DNA of 64,000 bases from Bacillus_AD sp047238185 (GTDB lineage Bacteria > Bacillota > Bacilli > Bacillales > DSM-1321): positions 62,001 to 126,000 of the forward strand of contig NZ_JBDFMI010000003.1 in assembly GCF_047238185.1 (NCBI RefSeq), written 5' to 3'. Positions 1 to 8,212 of the stretch are shown piece by piece; position 1 is the stretch's first letter, and each line of letters opens with the position of its first letter. The position numbers and the translations under genes were made by a program. Below the pieces are notes generated by a model that saw nothing but the letters and a program-made list of their open reading frames with translations, ran no database searches and was not told the origin of the DNA.

Positions 1-408
1 TGTTTTTTGTACTTTATCTTGTTTCTTTTGTGCTAAAAGCTTCTCTTGTATTTTCACATTTAGCTCTGACTCTCGAATAGCGAAGTCGCCATCAGGATTG
101 GCATATTGAAAGAGCTTCTGCCCTTTAATAACCTTATCTCCTTCTTTTACAAAAAGTTGCGTTACCTTGCCACGTGAAGGATTAATCGTAATCTCGCTTG
201 TATTATTAGCCACTATGCTCCCTGTTAAATTCATACTATCGTTACCATGTGCTTCCGATGACAGAGTTCCCACATTATATGGAATAATTTCTTGTGTATT
301 TTGCTTATTGGCATTTTCTTTATTAAGAAAGAAACCTCCGCCCCCTATAAAAGCTAGGGAGCAGATTATAAATATAGATAGTTTCTTTCTAGAATTAAGT
401 AATTTCAT
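1..408 (-). CDS. HlyD/RND-type periplasmic adaptor, N-terminal part (runs off window)
   Basis: The frame is open from the ATG at 408 to the window edge (136 codons). The first ~10 residues are basic, then one membrane segment (residues ~10-27, ending in a glycine run). The exposed part contains a biotinyl-lipoyl-like half (GSIVANNTSEITINPSRGKV, then a stretch reading LFVKEGDKVIKGQKLFQY) and the start of a charged coiled coil (ESELNVKIQEKLLAQKK). This order is typical of MacA/YknX-type adaptors that pair with ABC or RND exporters in Gram-positives. The gene follows a lipoprotein gene by 5 bases on the same strand, so they are probably co-transcribed. The partner transporter would lie outside the window. 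Family call is from motifs only. Confidence 0.8.
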   Translation of the reverse strand, partial: MKLLNSRKKLSIFIICSLAFIGGGGFFLNKENANKQNTQEIIPYNVGTLSSEAHGNDSMNLTGSIVANNTSEITINPSRGKVTQLFVKEGDKVIKGQKLFQYANPDGDFAIRESELNVKIQEKLLAQKKQDKVQKT

Positions 409-413
409 GTTGA

Positions 414-668
414 TTAATTCCCTTCTAGGTTATCAAGCTCTTCAGGATTCGTTCCTTTAGGTAAAAGAATACCCGATCCATCCTCACCTTCGATTGAATC
501 AAATTCGCTTGCATCAAAATCCTCTACGTTATCTTTCTGCTGAACGCTACCACTACTGCCTTGATTTGTTGCATCATCTTCATTTTCATTTGATTGGCAA
601 CCTGCTAGCACTCCTACAAAGGATAATAATAAAACCGTCGATAAGATGATTGATTTTCTTTTTTTCAT
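414..668 (-). CDS. small acidic lipoprotein
   Basis: The product of about 84 residues starts with a type II signal peptide: basic MKKRK, a hydrophobic core and a lipobox ending LAGC, so the cysteine is lipid-anchored. The mature part is acidic, rich in Glu, Asp and Ser, and ends in EELDNLEGN. An upstream ATG 15 bases earlier would place the ribosome-binding site inside the gene; GGAGG lies 9 bases before the chosen ATG. It sits just before the HlyD-like adaptor gene. Function unknown; an accessory to the exporter is an inference from position. Confidence 0.75.
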   Translation of the reverse strand: MKKRKSIILSTVLLLSFVGVLAGCQSNENEDDATNQGSSGSVQQKDNVEDFDASEFDSIEGEDGSGILLPKGTNPEELDNLEGN

Positions 669-1078
669 AAATAAAACCTCCAAATATTTGATATGTTTAT
701 ACTAACAAGCTGACCTGTTGTTCTTCTGAATCTCATGTGGAGAATGTCTGGAGTTTTTAAATATGTACGATAAAAAAATGTGTCTAAACAAAAAAGCTTG
801 TTTACAAGATTTTTTATTTGAATGAATCTCGTAAACAAGCCATAAGTATGTAAGGAAAAAAGGCTCCTTTATAAAGTCTTAGTCTTGGATAACAGCTCAT
901 TTAAATATTTTCGACTTTAGGGTAAGCCTTCTTTAAAAACAAATTCCATAATCTAATTATTTAGCGAAATGTTTGACAAACTATTAGCTGGTTTTGTGTA
1001 ATTAACAAAAAAGAACTCTCGACCGACAATCTTAATTGGAATTTTAGAACCATAATGTCTGAAACAAATCTTCAGGTT
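669..1078. other. intergenic stretch with one terminator
   Basis: Apart from the hairpin at 796-840 I see no gene. After the stop of the small membrane protein at 1079 the same minus frame stays open for about 41 codons (ending near 956), which may be chance or a remnant. Confidence 0.4.
796..840 (-). terminator. intrinsic terminator
   Basis: Perfect 10-bp inverted repeat GCTTGTTTAC / GTAAACAAGC with a long loop. Read on the minus strand it is followed by CTTTTTTG, so it should end transcripts coming from the small genes at 1079-1618. Confidence 0.6.
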
Positions 1079-1264
1079 TTATTTATTTCTTAAATATCTA
1101 AACGTACATTCAGTTGTAATTACAGGCAAGACAAACATCATTAATAACGCTGCACCTGTAAAAAAATAATTCTCAATCACAACAGTATTGGTAAACCATT
1201 GTATTAAGAAATGGTACATAAAAAAATTAGCCACTAGATTTACTAGATATAGAAATTTACTCAA
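1079..1264 (-). CDS. small membrane protein, two segments
   Basis: A 61-residue protein with two hydrophobic stretches (about residues 5-27 and 33-50) and a basic tail ending RNK. The start is TTG, supported by TAAGGAG nine bases upstream. No family recognised. It lies in a run of small minus-strand genes downstream of the two-component genes. Confidence 0.55.
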   Translation of the reverse strand: MSKFLYLVNLVANFFMYHFLIQWFTNTVVIENYFFTGAALLMMFVLPVITTECTFRYLRNK

Positions 1265-1429
1265 TATTGCTTACTCCTTACTACTATTAATTAATTAATT
1301 AAGAATGATTGCACTTAGAATTAATTTTTCGCTATGATTTGTTTGAATCCTTCTTGCGATAAACTGCCCCTTTTGTTTAAGTACATTACTTCACAAAAAT
1401 AAACTACTACCTCTAACTAGGCCAAAGAC

Positions 1430-1618
1430 TCAGTAAATTTTGTAAAAACACCATACAACGAGAAAAATACTCGTTATCCCCCAAACTGTGGTCCCCACTA
1501 TCCACCAAACAGTTTGGATTGTTGAACTTTTCTTCCTTTCTATATTCCTTTTTATAAAAACGTTAACAATAAATCCGATTATGATGAATCCAACAGTTAT
1601 CCCAAGTAATAAATTCAT
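1430..1618 (-). CDS. small membrane protein, two segments
   Basis: A 62-residue protein: residues 3-22 and 36-58 are hydrophobic, with a basic connecting loop (KRNIERKKSS). AGGGGAT precedes the ATG at good spacing. Strongly Ile/Val/Trp rich. No family recognised. Confidence 0.55.
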   Translation of the reverse strand: MNLLLGITVGFIIIGFIVNVFIKRNIERKKSSTIQTVWWIVGTTVWGITSIFLVVWCFYKIY

Positions 1619-1688
1619 TGTTTATCCCCTTTTTTAGTGTGATTGCTAAACTACATCAATTGTAACATTTTGTAAATTTACAACAATC

Positions 1689-1755
1689 CCTTATTGAACT
1701 ATTCTGCCCCTTTAGCTGCATAAGAAAAGACCGCCAAATTGACAGTCTGATCTTC
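1689..1755 (-). terminator. terminator with conserved GGGGCAG tail element (copy 1)
   Basis: On the minus strand a 6-bp stem (AGACTG / CGGTCT) is followed by TTTTCTTATGCAGC and then GGGGCAGAATAGTTCAATAA. It lies 20-80 bases after the stop of the secreted protein gene, so it is its terminator. The same tail follows terminators near 5245, 20840, 25700 and 58770. Confidence 0.6.
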
Positions 1756-1774
1756 TGCTATTACACTTGTTTGA

Positions 1775-2155
1775 TTATTTTCCATCAACTTGAAAATAAG
1801 CAGATGCTTTTCCACCAGTATCTTTTATCTTATTTGCACCATCGACAGGTTTATGTGCATCAGTATATCCTTTTGGATCTTGAAGATACTCTGCAACAGC
1901 TTGATCATCCACTAATAAATTTCCACTATCAATATCCTTAAGTGTTTTTTCTTTTAATGAACCAGCTGCCTTCATGCTTTCCTTAAAGGCTTGTTTTTGA
2001 CTTTCTGTAACATTAACTTTTTGATTGAGACTTGTATTACTATTAGCAGACTCGATAACGCTAGTGTTAGAATTTGGAGATGCCATAGCAGGGACTGCTA
2101 ATACCCCCACCAATGCAGTTGCTGCTAAGATACCCGAGATTTTAGTTTTCATCAT
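1775..2155 (-). CDS. small secreted protein
   Basis: A 126-residue protein with a clear signal peptide: MMKTK, a hydrophobic core of about 15 residues and an AMA-S type cleavage site near residue 25. The mature part is hydrophilic and lacks cysteine. GGAAG precedes the start at 8 bases. It lies 150 bases downstream of the sensor kinase gene on the same strand, so it may be a target or an input of that two-component system (inference). No family recognised. Confidence 0.7.
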   Translation of the reverse strand: MMKTKISGILAATALVGVLAVPAMASPNSNTSVIESANSNTSLNQKVNVTESQKQAFKESMKAAGSLKEKTLKDIDSGNLLVDDQAVAEYLQDPKGYTDAHKPVDGANKIKDTGGKASAYFQVDGK

Positions 2156-2309
2156 ATTAAAAACTTCCTTTCAAAATTAAATTTGGTATAGCCTTAGAAG
2201 GCTTTATTTATACCTGTCAAATGCTTTGCTATGCTTTTTCATTTGACTATAGCCTTATCATACATAATCAACTGTTAGAACAAGATTAGTTTTTAAAAGG
2301 AAGGTGTAT

Positions 2310-3437
2310 TTATAAAAAAATTGTTACTGATGTACCCTGTCCAATCTTGCTTTTCACAAGAATTTGTCCGTGATACCGTTCAATTATTAGTTTTACAATT
2401 GCCATACCAAGTCCTGACCCAGGAACTTTTTGTGATCTTGAACGGTCTGCCCGATAAAAAGGCTCAAAGATATGGTGCATATCCTCTTCTGACATTCCTA
2501 TTCCAGTATCTATAATCTCAATTCTGCTCTTATCATCCTCAATAAAAAGGCGAATCTCAACCTTTCCACCTTCTCGATTATATTTAATAGCATTTTCTAT
2601 TAAATTATAAAGGGCTCGATATAAAAGAGTTTTATTACATATTAACTGATTTTCTTTTCCTGTAAGAGAAACAATTACCTTCTTTTCCTCTGCTTTTGGA
2701 GAAAGTTCTTTTATTACCTGTTTTAGCAGACTTTTCACCTCAACGATATCATTTGCACTTTCAACCGGTTCATTTGCCAATGCAAGTAAGCTATCTACTG
2801 TTTTTCTCAGTCTCTCTATACAGACTTTTGTATCTTGAGTGAATTCCTGGTATTCCTCAATGCTCGTTTCTTCATCCATTTCCATTACTTGAAGAGCTGT
2901 GTAGATGACAGACAGCGGTGTTTTCAATTCGTGTGCCGCGTTGGAGGCAAAATTCTTCTGTATAACGAATGACTCCTCCAAGCGATCCATCATTCCATTA
3001 AACGATTTTGTCAGTAAAAACACCTCGTCTTCAGATTTAGGTACCTGTGCTCTTTGATTAAGGCTGTTCTCATCAATCTCACGAATAGAATTTGTCAAGT
3101 TAGTCAATGGCCTCAGCATACGCCCCGTTACCCAGTAGGTAAAGAGAAGCGAAATGCCAATTGTTAAAAACATGACTATGATACCTTGGGCAGAAAATTC
3201 CTTTGTTGTTGATGAATACGGGTCATTAGGTACAGATTCGATTTCCATTATTCTATCTGCTTCCAAGTTTTCGTCTTTTCTAGGATCAGGTAGTTTTTCT
3301 ATTTGGGTATCAATAAAGAGGTTACCATAATAACCTCTCGCAGAATAAAGGGAATTGAATGTTAAGAGTAAACATGCAATGATTAAAATTAGTCCAACAA
3401 AGAACGTAATTTTTATACGTAAGGACCATTTTATCAT
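2310..3437 (-). CDS. two-component sensor histidine kinase
   Basis: A 375-residue membrane kinase. One transmembrane segment spans residues ~10-28, a short extracellular sensor loop of about 55 residues follows, and a second segment lies at ~84-104. Then come HAMP (about 105-158), the HisKA dimerisation helix with phospho-acceptor His169 (AAHELKTP) and a HATPase_c domain with N-box NLIENAIKYN, DTGIGM and GSGLGMA. The small sensor loop suggests detection at the membrane. The start overlaps the stop of the response regulator gene by 4 bases (ATGA), so the two are translationally coupled. All catalytic motifs are intact. Confidence 0.95.
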   Translation of the reverse strand: MIKWSLRIKITFFVGLILIIACLLLTFNSLYSARGYYGNLFIDTQIEKLPDPRKDENLEADRIMEIESVPNDPYSSTTKEFSAQGIIVMFLTIGISLLFTYWVTGRMLRPLTNLTNSIREIDENSLNQRAQVPKSEDEVFLLTKSFNGMMDRLEESFVIQKNFASNAAHELKTPLSVIYTALQVMEMDEETSIEEYQEFTQDTKVCIERLRKTVDSLLALANEPVESANDIVEVKSLLKQVIKELSPKAEEKKVIVSLTGKENQLICNKTLLYRALYNLIENAIKYNREGGKVEIRLFIEDDKSRIEIIDTGIGMSEEDMHHIFEPFYRADRSRSQKVPGSGLGMAIVKLIIERYHGQILVKSKIGQGTSVTIFL

Positions 3438-4123
3438 AGTAGATTTTTCGCCGGATCGCAGATGCGATACCCTTGCCCACGAAGAGTAACAATATAACCA
3501 TCATCCCCACTGATATTTGCCAACTTCTTTCGAAGGGAATGAATATGGAAGCGAAATGAATTAGAGAAAAGATCCGTATCGCTATCCCATACATGTTCAA
3601 TTAGTTCCTCAGGACTCACCACTTTTTCCTGATGGTACATCAAGTATTCTAAAATGGAATATTCCTTTTTCGTCAATTCTATGATTTTGTTTTTGTAAGC
3701 TACACTCTTCGCTGCAGTATCCATACTTAGATTACCACAATGTAATTTAGTATCCTCTATTCGAATTCGACGGCGAAGTAGGTTACGGATACGTGCTTCA
3801 AGCTCCCCAAAATCAAAAGGTTTTGTTAGATAATCATTGCATCCACTATCTAATCCATTAATTTTTTCCTCCACCTTATCTCGGGCAGACAGAATCAAAA
3901 TCCGAAAATCTAAGTCTGTTTTTCGAATGGTACGTAAAACTTCTATTCCTTCTATTTTCGGTATATTTAAATCAAGTATCATTAAATCATAATTATTAAT
4001 TTCGTAAAGTTGAAGAGCTTCTTCCCCATCATAGGCATGGTCAACAGCATATCCTAGTTTTTTTAAACCTCTTGCTACAAATTTGGAAAGTAAATCATCG
4101 TCTTCTACTAGTAACAATTTCAT
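3434..4123 (-). CDS. OmpR/PhoB-type response regulator
   Basis: A 229-residue regulator. The receiver domain has the acidic pair (VEDDD), phospho-acceptor Asp51 in MILDLNIP and the conserved Lys in YLTKPF. A winged-helix DNA-binding domain follows (LTKKEYSILEYL, then VWDSD and RGQGYRI). The start is the ATG at 4123, which has GGAGG eight bases upstream; a longer frame exists but lacks a ribosome-binding site. It is the first gene of the pair with the kinase at 2310-3437. Likely targets are the small exported-protein and exporter genes downstream (inference). Confidence 0.95.
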   Translation of the reverse strand: MKLLLVEDDDLLSKFVARGLKKLGYAVDHAYDGEEALQLYEINNYDLMILDLNIPKIEGIEVLRTIRKTDLDFRILILSARDKVEEKINGLDSGCNDYLTKPFDFGELEARIRNLLRRRIRIEDTKLHCGNLSMDTAAKSVAYKNKIIELTKKEYSILEYLMYHQEKVVSPEELIEHVWDSDTDLFSNSFRFHIHSLRKKLANISGDDGYIVTLRGQGYRICDPAKNLL

Positions 4124-4366
4124 AAGAATCCTCCACCTTTTATCAAATGTTATAACCATAACAAAAAGAATGTTAGAATACCGTTTGATTGTGCGTTAAG
4201 TCTTATTCTAGATTATTGTTCAATAAAAATTCTTGAACTTTTTTCCAATTTGATCACAAAAATAGGATGTTTGATTTTTTATACAAGCAAAAAAATACAG
4301 CAGAGCGTATCTCTACTGTACTGATGAAGACTTGCATAATTAGTCACCATTTCTAAAAAGCATCTA

Positions 4367-4807
4367 CTAGCAAGATTCTCTATTATTAAAATTAAACGAT
4401 GAAATATCCAATTGATTCATGTTATTAAGCAACCTAGTGTGTCCGCGGAAGCGTCTAACAATTGTTTGGATTCTAGCACGTAATTCATCAAGTTGAAATG
4501 GTCTTATCAGAAAATCATCTGCACCTAAATCTAGCCCTAATGCTATTTGTTCAAAATTAGCACAGGCTGTACTAATGATAACAGGGGTATTTCTTTTCGA
4601 ATTACGAAGGAATGATATGATTTCCAAACCATCTATATCAGGAAGATTTATATCGAGAAGGATAACATCATAATCTTTTGCAAATGCTTTTTCCTCCCCA
4701 TCCATACCTTTATTTGAAAGTTCCACATGAAATCCTATATTTTCTAATCTTCTCTTCATTGTTAAAGCCCAGTATAAATTACCATCTATAATCAGTACTC
4801 TCACCAT
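4367..4807 (-). CDS. stand-alone, degenerate receiver-domain protein
   Basis: A 146-residue protein that aligns in layout with an OmpR-type receiver. Asp52 is present (LLDINLPDIDG), but the N-terminal acidic pair is reduced to IIDGN and the conserved lysine is replaced by arginine (LIRPF, Arg102). No DNA-binding domain follows: the protein ends about 45 residues after the receiver. Either it is a truncated regulator or a single-domain modulator of the neighbouring two-component system. It lies 243 bases upstream of the intact regulator on the same strand. Confidence 0.7.
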   Translation of the reverse strand: MVRVLIIDGNLYWALTMKRRLENIGFHVELSNKGMDGEEKAFAKDYDVILLDINLPDIDGLEIISFLRNSKRNTPVIISTACANFEQIALGLDLGADDFLIRPFQLDELRARIQTIVRRFRGHTRLLNNMNQLDISSFNFNNRESC

Positions 4808-4996
4808 TAAATCATCCTTTTCATTAGTTAAGACAATAATAGGATATCAATGACAATGTTAGACGAATGTTAGCTAATAAAGGATTGGTTACTTCCTTAA
4901 AAGTGCTAGCCTCCAAATATCTTAAGGAAGTCTGTAATCTTTATCTAGGATATAATACTATTTAATAACTCAAGATGTCTGTTATATGGAATAACT

Positions 4997-5030
4997 AAAG
5001 CACAACGGATATGAAATCGATTGTGCTTTT
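4997..5030 (-). terminator. hairpin after the S18 remnant
   Basis: AAAGCACAA and TTGTGCTTT form a 9-bp stem 13 bases past the remnant's stop codon on the minus strand. The T-run is weak on both sides. Confidence 0.35.
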
Positions 5031-5042
5031 AGGTTGTATCAC

Positions 5043-5245
5043 TTATTCGTCAGATACGTATGTAAGTAAAGCCGTAGTACGTGCCCATTTAATAGCGACT
5101 GTTAATTCACGTTGGTATTTAGAGCTAGTTCCTCTTTCATTATGAGATTAAAATTTACCACGCTCAGAAGTGAATTTTTAAGTAAATCTACATCTTTATA
5201 ATTGATGTGGGTGATACCGTTTGAAGTAAAAATGAGCAAGAAACA
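5043..5245 (-). pseudogene. frameshifted ribosomal protein S18 (rpsR) remnant
   Basis: On the minus strand, one frame reads FTSNGITHINYKDVDLLK, which is the core of bacterial S18. After a one-base frameshift the next frame reads KFTSERGKF, an in-frame stop, then RGTSSKYQRELTVAIKWAR and TTALLTYVSDE with a stop at 5043. These are the middle and C-terminal signatures of S18 (known family: ...SERGKI..RR.TGTSAKYQR.L..AIKRAR..ALLPYV). The N-terminus is missing, replaced by the terminator-linked element at 5245-5325. A plasmid copy of a ribosomal protein gene that has decayed. Confidence 0.85.
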
Positions 5246-5326
5246 TTTTGTACAGCTATCCTGCCCCGTTCGCATCAGAATTCATCTTTGATGTTGAAAC
5301 AAAAAAGACTGCCCTTAGGCAGCCAT
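5246..5326 (-). terminator. terminator with GGGGCAG tail element (copy 2)
   Basis: On the minus strand GGCTGCC and GGGCAGTC pair around a TAAG loop, followed by TTTTTTG and, 30 bases on, GCGAACGGGGCAGGATAG. It directly follows the gene ending at 5332. Confidence 0.65.
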
Positions 5327-5331
5327 TTAGT

Positions 5332-5529
5332 TTATATAGATGTGATATTATTTCTCTTTCTATCCTCTTCAACTGAACGCCAAAATTCTTCCACTTCTTT
5401 TTCTGCTTGTTCGCGATTAGGTCTAGAAAAAGGTTTTTTCAGAATTCCCTCACGTTCTTCACGCCACTTTTTTGCTGCAGCAGGCGCGTTTTCCTTAAAT
5501 TTTTTTAATACATATTCATTCATGTCCAT
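5332..5529 (-). CDS. small charged protein next to zeta-like kinase
   Basis: A 65-residue soluble, lysine/glutamate-rich, probably helical protein (KKWREEREGILKK, then AEKEVEEFWRSVEED). The ATG at 5529 is chosen because GGAGGG sits seven bases before it; a longer frame has no such site. It starts 48 bases after the zeta-like kinase gene ends and is followed at once by a terminator, so both are probably in one transcript. It may be the kinase's partner or antitoxin, but it does not look like the classical epsilon antitoxin, which is normally encoded upstream. No family recognised. Confidence 0.65.
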   Translation of the reverse strand: MDMNEYVLKKFKENAPAAAKKWREEREGILKKPFSRPNREQAEKEVEEFWRSVEEDRKRNNITSI

Positions 5530-5576
5530 ACTGCATCCCTCCATTTTTATCAATTATAACGCCTTGTATATATATG

Positions 5577-6242
5577 TCAAAACAATTTTGCTTTTTGTTT
5601 GAATTTTGCATATAAACGTTCATTTAAGACGACGAGTTCCTCATTTATATTTTTATAAGCAATTAACTTGGGATTTTCAGTGTTACTATCATTGTTGAAA
5701 ACCAAGTATTGATCCACATCATCTTTCAAATCTAAGAATGATTTAGCAACAGCTTTATTTGATTCCATGATAATTTTTTCTGAAACAAACCTTCCTTCTT
5801 TTTCATATCGATTATCAGCCCTTTCCAAAGCTATTTTAAAATCGGCATCTACTATAATCATTTGAATAATATACCCATTCTCCGATAATAATTTGATTAG
5901 TTTTCTATACTTCTCTCTATTTTTCATGGTCCCGTCATAAATCAAACATTCTTTTCGATTAACCATCTCATTAAATAACCGTTTGGCAATCTCAGAACTC
6001 TCTTTATGAACAATATCTGAAGCATGTGGAATGTTCGCTTGGACTGCCTTTTGATATTCAGGCAATACCTTTTTTATTTCATCAGCATCGATTACTACAA
6101 AACCATCTGTTCCAATAACGTCAACCACAACCTTCGATTTACCTGATCCAGATCCCCCACCTAGTAAGATGGCTTGAAGGGTTTTAATTTTAGGATTAAC
6201 TCCCTTATCAATATGGAACATTTCGATTATCTCATCATGCAA
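5577..6242 (-). CDS. zeta-toxin-like P-loop kinase
   Basis: A 221-residue kinase with the Walker A loop GGGSGSGKS at residues 28-36, followed by the zeta-type IDADEIKKVLPEYQ element (residues 51-64) and IYDGTMKNREKY. Zeta toxins of the epsilon/zeta and PezAT families phosphorylate UDP-N-acetylglucosamine and block wall synthesis; related kinases of other function exist, so the substrate is not certain. The start is TTG at 6242 with a weak, distant GAGG; MFHIDKG seven residues on is an alternative. It follows the MoxR/VWA operon behind a terminator. Confidence 0.75.
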   Translation of the reverse strand: MHDEIIEMFHIDKGVNPKIKTLQAILLGGGSGSGKSKVVVDVIGTDGFVVIDADEIKKVLPEYQKAVQANIPHASDIVHKESSEIAKRLFNEMVNRKECLIYDGTMKNREKYRKLIKLLSENGYIIQMIIVDADFKIALERADNRYEKEGRFVSEKIIMESNKAVAKSFLDLKDDVDQYLVFNNDSNTENPKLIAYKNINEELVVLNERLYAKFKQKAKLF

Positions 6243-6334
6243 CTTTTTTCTTTATTCCTCATATTCTTTCCCATCAAAATATACATCTTTTGTACTTTTC
6301 AAATGTCCCCCTCCCTTTACGTTTCCAAAGAAAA

Positions 6335-6360
6335 GAGCAAGGATCTACTGATCCTTGCTC
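6335..6360 (-). terminator. terminator overlapping the end of the upstream gene
   Basis: GAGCAAGGATC and GATCCTTGCTC form an 11-bp perfect stem with a 4-base loop, followed on the minus strand by TTTTCTTT. The stem includes the last codons of the gene ending at 6345. Confidence 0.75.
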
Positions 6361-6563
6361 ACCTTTTCGTATTTTTGATATTCATGTACCATGTCGAAAT
6401 CATCCAGAATATAACCATTAAAGACACTCTGCAGGACCTCTGAGCGTTTCCCGCCCTTATTGATAAGGTCTTTTACAACAAAATGTAGTAAGCGATCCTC
6501 TTTAACGAATAACTCCATTTTGGCTTCGTCATACGTGATATTCTCTTCATACTTTTGAATCAA
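6345..6563 (-). CDS. small hypothetical protein after the VWA gene
   Basis: About 72 residues, acidic and soluble (ENITYDEAKMELFVKEDRLL, later NGYILDDFDMVHEYQKYEK). The likely start is the TTG at 6563, which has GGGGG five bases upstream; earlier in-frame ATGs lie inside the VWA gene without a site. It begins 20 bases after the VWA gene and ends in a terminator, so it is the last gene of that unit. No family recognised. Confidence 0.6.
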   Translation of the reverse strand: MIQKYEENITYDEAKMELFVKEDRLLHFVVKDLINKGGKRSEVLQSVFNGYILDDFDMVHEYQKYEKVSKDQ

Positions 6564-6582
6564 TGGTACCCCCTTCATTTTT

Positions 6583-8133
6583 TTAGATTGTAAACACATC
6601 ATGACTGGCTTCATCTTGAAAATCAGCTGCATGGATTACCTTATCTGAGAAAAGGTCAACCCATTTTTGCTCCACATGATGTCCAATCAACAGCGAAATG
6701 ACAGTCGTTTCCGTTTCCTTCTTAAAATCCTGAAAATCTCTCAACCAGGATTCTTTCAGTAAGGTACCGGTATCTTGAGGATCACCATCCGTCACAAAGA
6801 CGATATCTGCTTTGTTATAACGCTTTTGGTTCAAAATAACCTCTTTAGCCTTATTTAATGCTAATCCATAAATGGTACCGCCTCCTAAGAAACGCACTGC
6901 CAAATCCACTAATTGTTCAGAAGTGATTTTTCCTTTTTTAAAGTCAAAAGGTTCTTCCACTCGATTGGAGAAAGGAATCACCGTAAAATCCCGTTTTTGC
7001 TTTTTCGCAATCATGGCCAGCGATAAAATAAACGCTTTTGCCTGATAATCCAACGGATTCATAGAGCCTGACTGGTCCATTACAATGACGATAGGACCTT
7101 TACCAAGTGTCTCTTTTCCTTTAGGGCTGTACATCATGACCTGCGACTCTGAAAAACGCTTCAAGAAATCTAGCTTAGTGCCTTTTATCATGAGCATACC
7201 TAGTTCCTGGGGCAACAATCTTTCAATGTCACTTCCTAATGTCATGCCACTACGATCAAGAGATTCTATATGCTTCGACTTTTGCTTTTTACGCGCAATC
7301 GACTTGAACTTTCCTGCCCATTCCGCAATCGCCTTCAGTTTTTGGTTATTCCTTAATTGCTCCGCAAGGGACAATTGATCTCTTAAGGGCACCTTCTTCA
7401 TGTCAGCTTCTCCATTACCGGCCCCACCTGCCAGAAGACTTTGAACGTCATCCTTGGCTTCTTTTGTTTCATTTGCGGCAGCCTTTATGGCATTTGATAG
7501 AGGTTGTCCATCTAATGCACCTGCAAGGGCCTGCTGCAACTGATCTTGGAGGGCTTTTACATCCTGTTGTAAGGAGTCCATCTTCTTTTGATGCCGTTTC
7601 GCTTGTGCTTCAGCTTTCTTTTTATCCGGTCCAGCTGGATCACTCATATCTTCATGTTTTTTTTGAGCCTCTTCTTGCTTTCGTTCTTGTTTTTCGATGT
7701 CCTGCTGCTTCGATTTCAACTGATTTAAAAGCTCATTCAACGCATCATCTTTTTCTTTTTGTTGATTAAGCCATTCATAGACCTTTTCACTTAAGCGCAT
7801 CGAACCGATCGCTGATGAAAAATCATCTAACATGGTTGTTTTTCTCATCTTTTGAAACTCTCCGTCTTGAAGAATACGCTCCATATATTGATAGTTCATG
7901 GGACGTTTCGGCTGATTCCCTTCCAGGTTTTTAAGGGATGGCTTCGCTTTGAATAAGCTCGCCCACATATCACCTGTTAGCGCAGGAAAATCCCGATTAT
8001 CTATGACTTGTGTTTGGACCAATTCACCTAGTCTACTGGATAATTCCGTCAATTGAATAAATCGATCCCGATCAAAGGTATCTGTATTGAGGACGGAATC
8101 CTCCTCTTTGTAATAACGACGAATATTAACCAT
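6583..8133 (-). CDS. VWA-domain protein, partner of MoxR ATPase
   Basis: A 516-residue protein. Residues ~120-205 form a long charged coiled coil. A von Willebrand A domain follows with an intact metal-ion-dependent adhesion site: Asp353, Ser355 and Ser357 in DQSGSM, Thr420 in GGGTIYG and Asp449 in FVTDGD. No signal peptide or membrane segment, so it is cytoplasmic. In known MoxR/RavA-ViaA and CbbQ/CbbO pairs the ATPase remodels a target through such a VWA partner; the MoxR-type ATPase here is the gene just upstream. GGAGG lies ~10 bases before the ATG. The pairing is inferred from family and order; the target is unknown. Confidence 0.9.
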   Translation of the reverse strand: MVNIRRYYKEEDSVLNTDTFDRDRFIQLTELSSRLGELVQTQVIDNRDFPALTGDMWASLFKAKPSLKNLEGNQPKRPMNYQYMERILQDGEFQKMRKTTMLDDFSSAIGSMRLSEKVYEWLNQQKEKDDALNELLNQLKSKQQDIEKQERKQEEAQKKHEDMSDPAGPDKKKAEAQAKRHQKKMDSLQQDVKALQDQLQQALAGALDGQPLSNAIKAAANETKEAKDDVQSLLAGGAGNGEADMKKVPLRDQLSLAEQLRNNQKLKAIAEWAGKFKSIARKKQKSKHIESLDRSGMTLGSDIERLLPQELGMLMIKGTKLDFLKRFSESQVMMYSPKGKETLGKGPIVIVMDQSGSMNPLDYQAKAFILSLAMIAKKQKRDFTVIPFSNRVEEPFDFKKGKITSEQLVDLAVRFLGGGTIYGLALNKAKEVILNQKRYNKADIVFVTDGDPQDTGTLLKESWLRDFQDFKKETETTVISLLIGHHVEQKWVDLFSDKVIHAADFQDEASHDVFTI

Positions 8134-8179
8134 GAGACACCGCCTCCAGTCCTTTTTTCAACACTTTTAATACATTCAT
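8126..8179 (-). CDS. 17-residue leader peptide overlapping the VWA start
   Basis: A short frame, MNVLKVLKKGLEAVSHG, has GGAG eight to nine bases before its ATG. Its stop codon overlaps the VWA gene start by 8 bases, and the VWA ribosome-binding site lies inside it. This layout fits translational coupling. Too short to recognise as a family. Confidence 0.4.
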   Translation of the reverse strand: MNVLKVLKKGLEAVSHG

Positions 8180-8212
8180 ATTCATTTCTCCATTCATTCT
8201 TTATTTTGACTT

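Noticed and set aside
167..460. A 97-codon plus-strand frame at the left edge
   Set aside because: Antisense to the HlyD-like adaptor, which has clear domain motifs.
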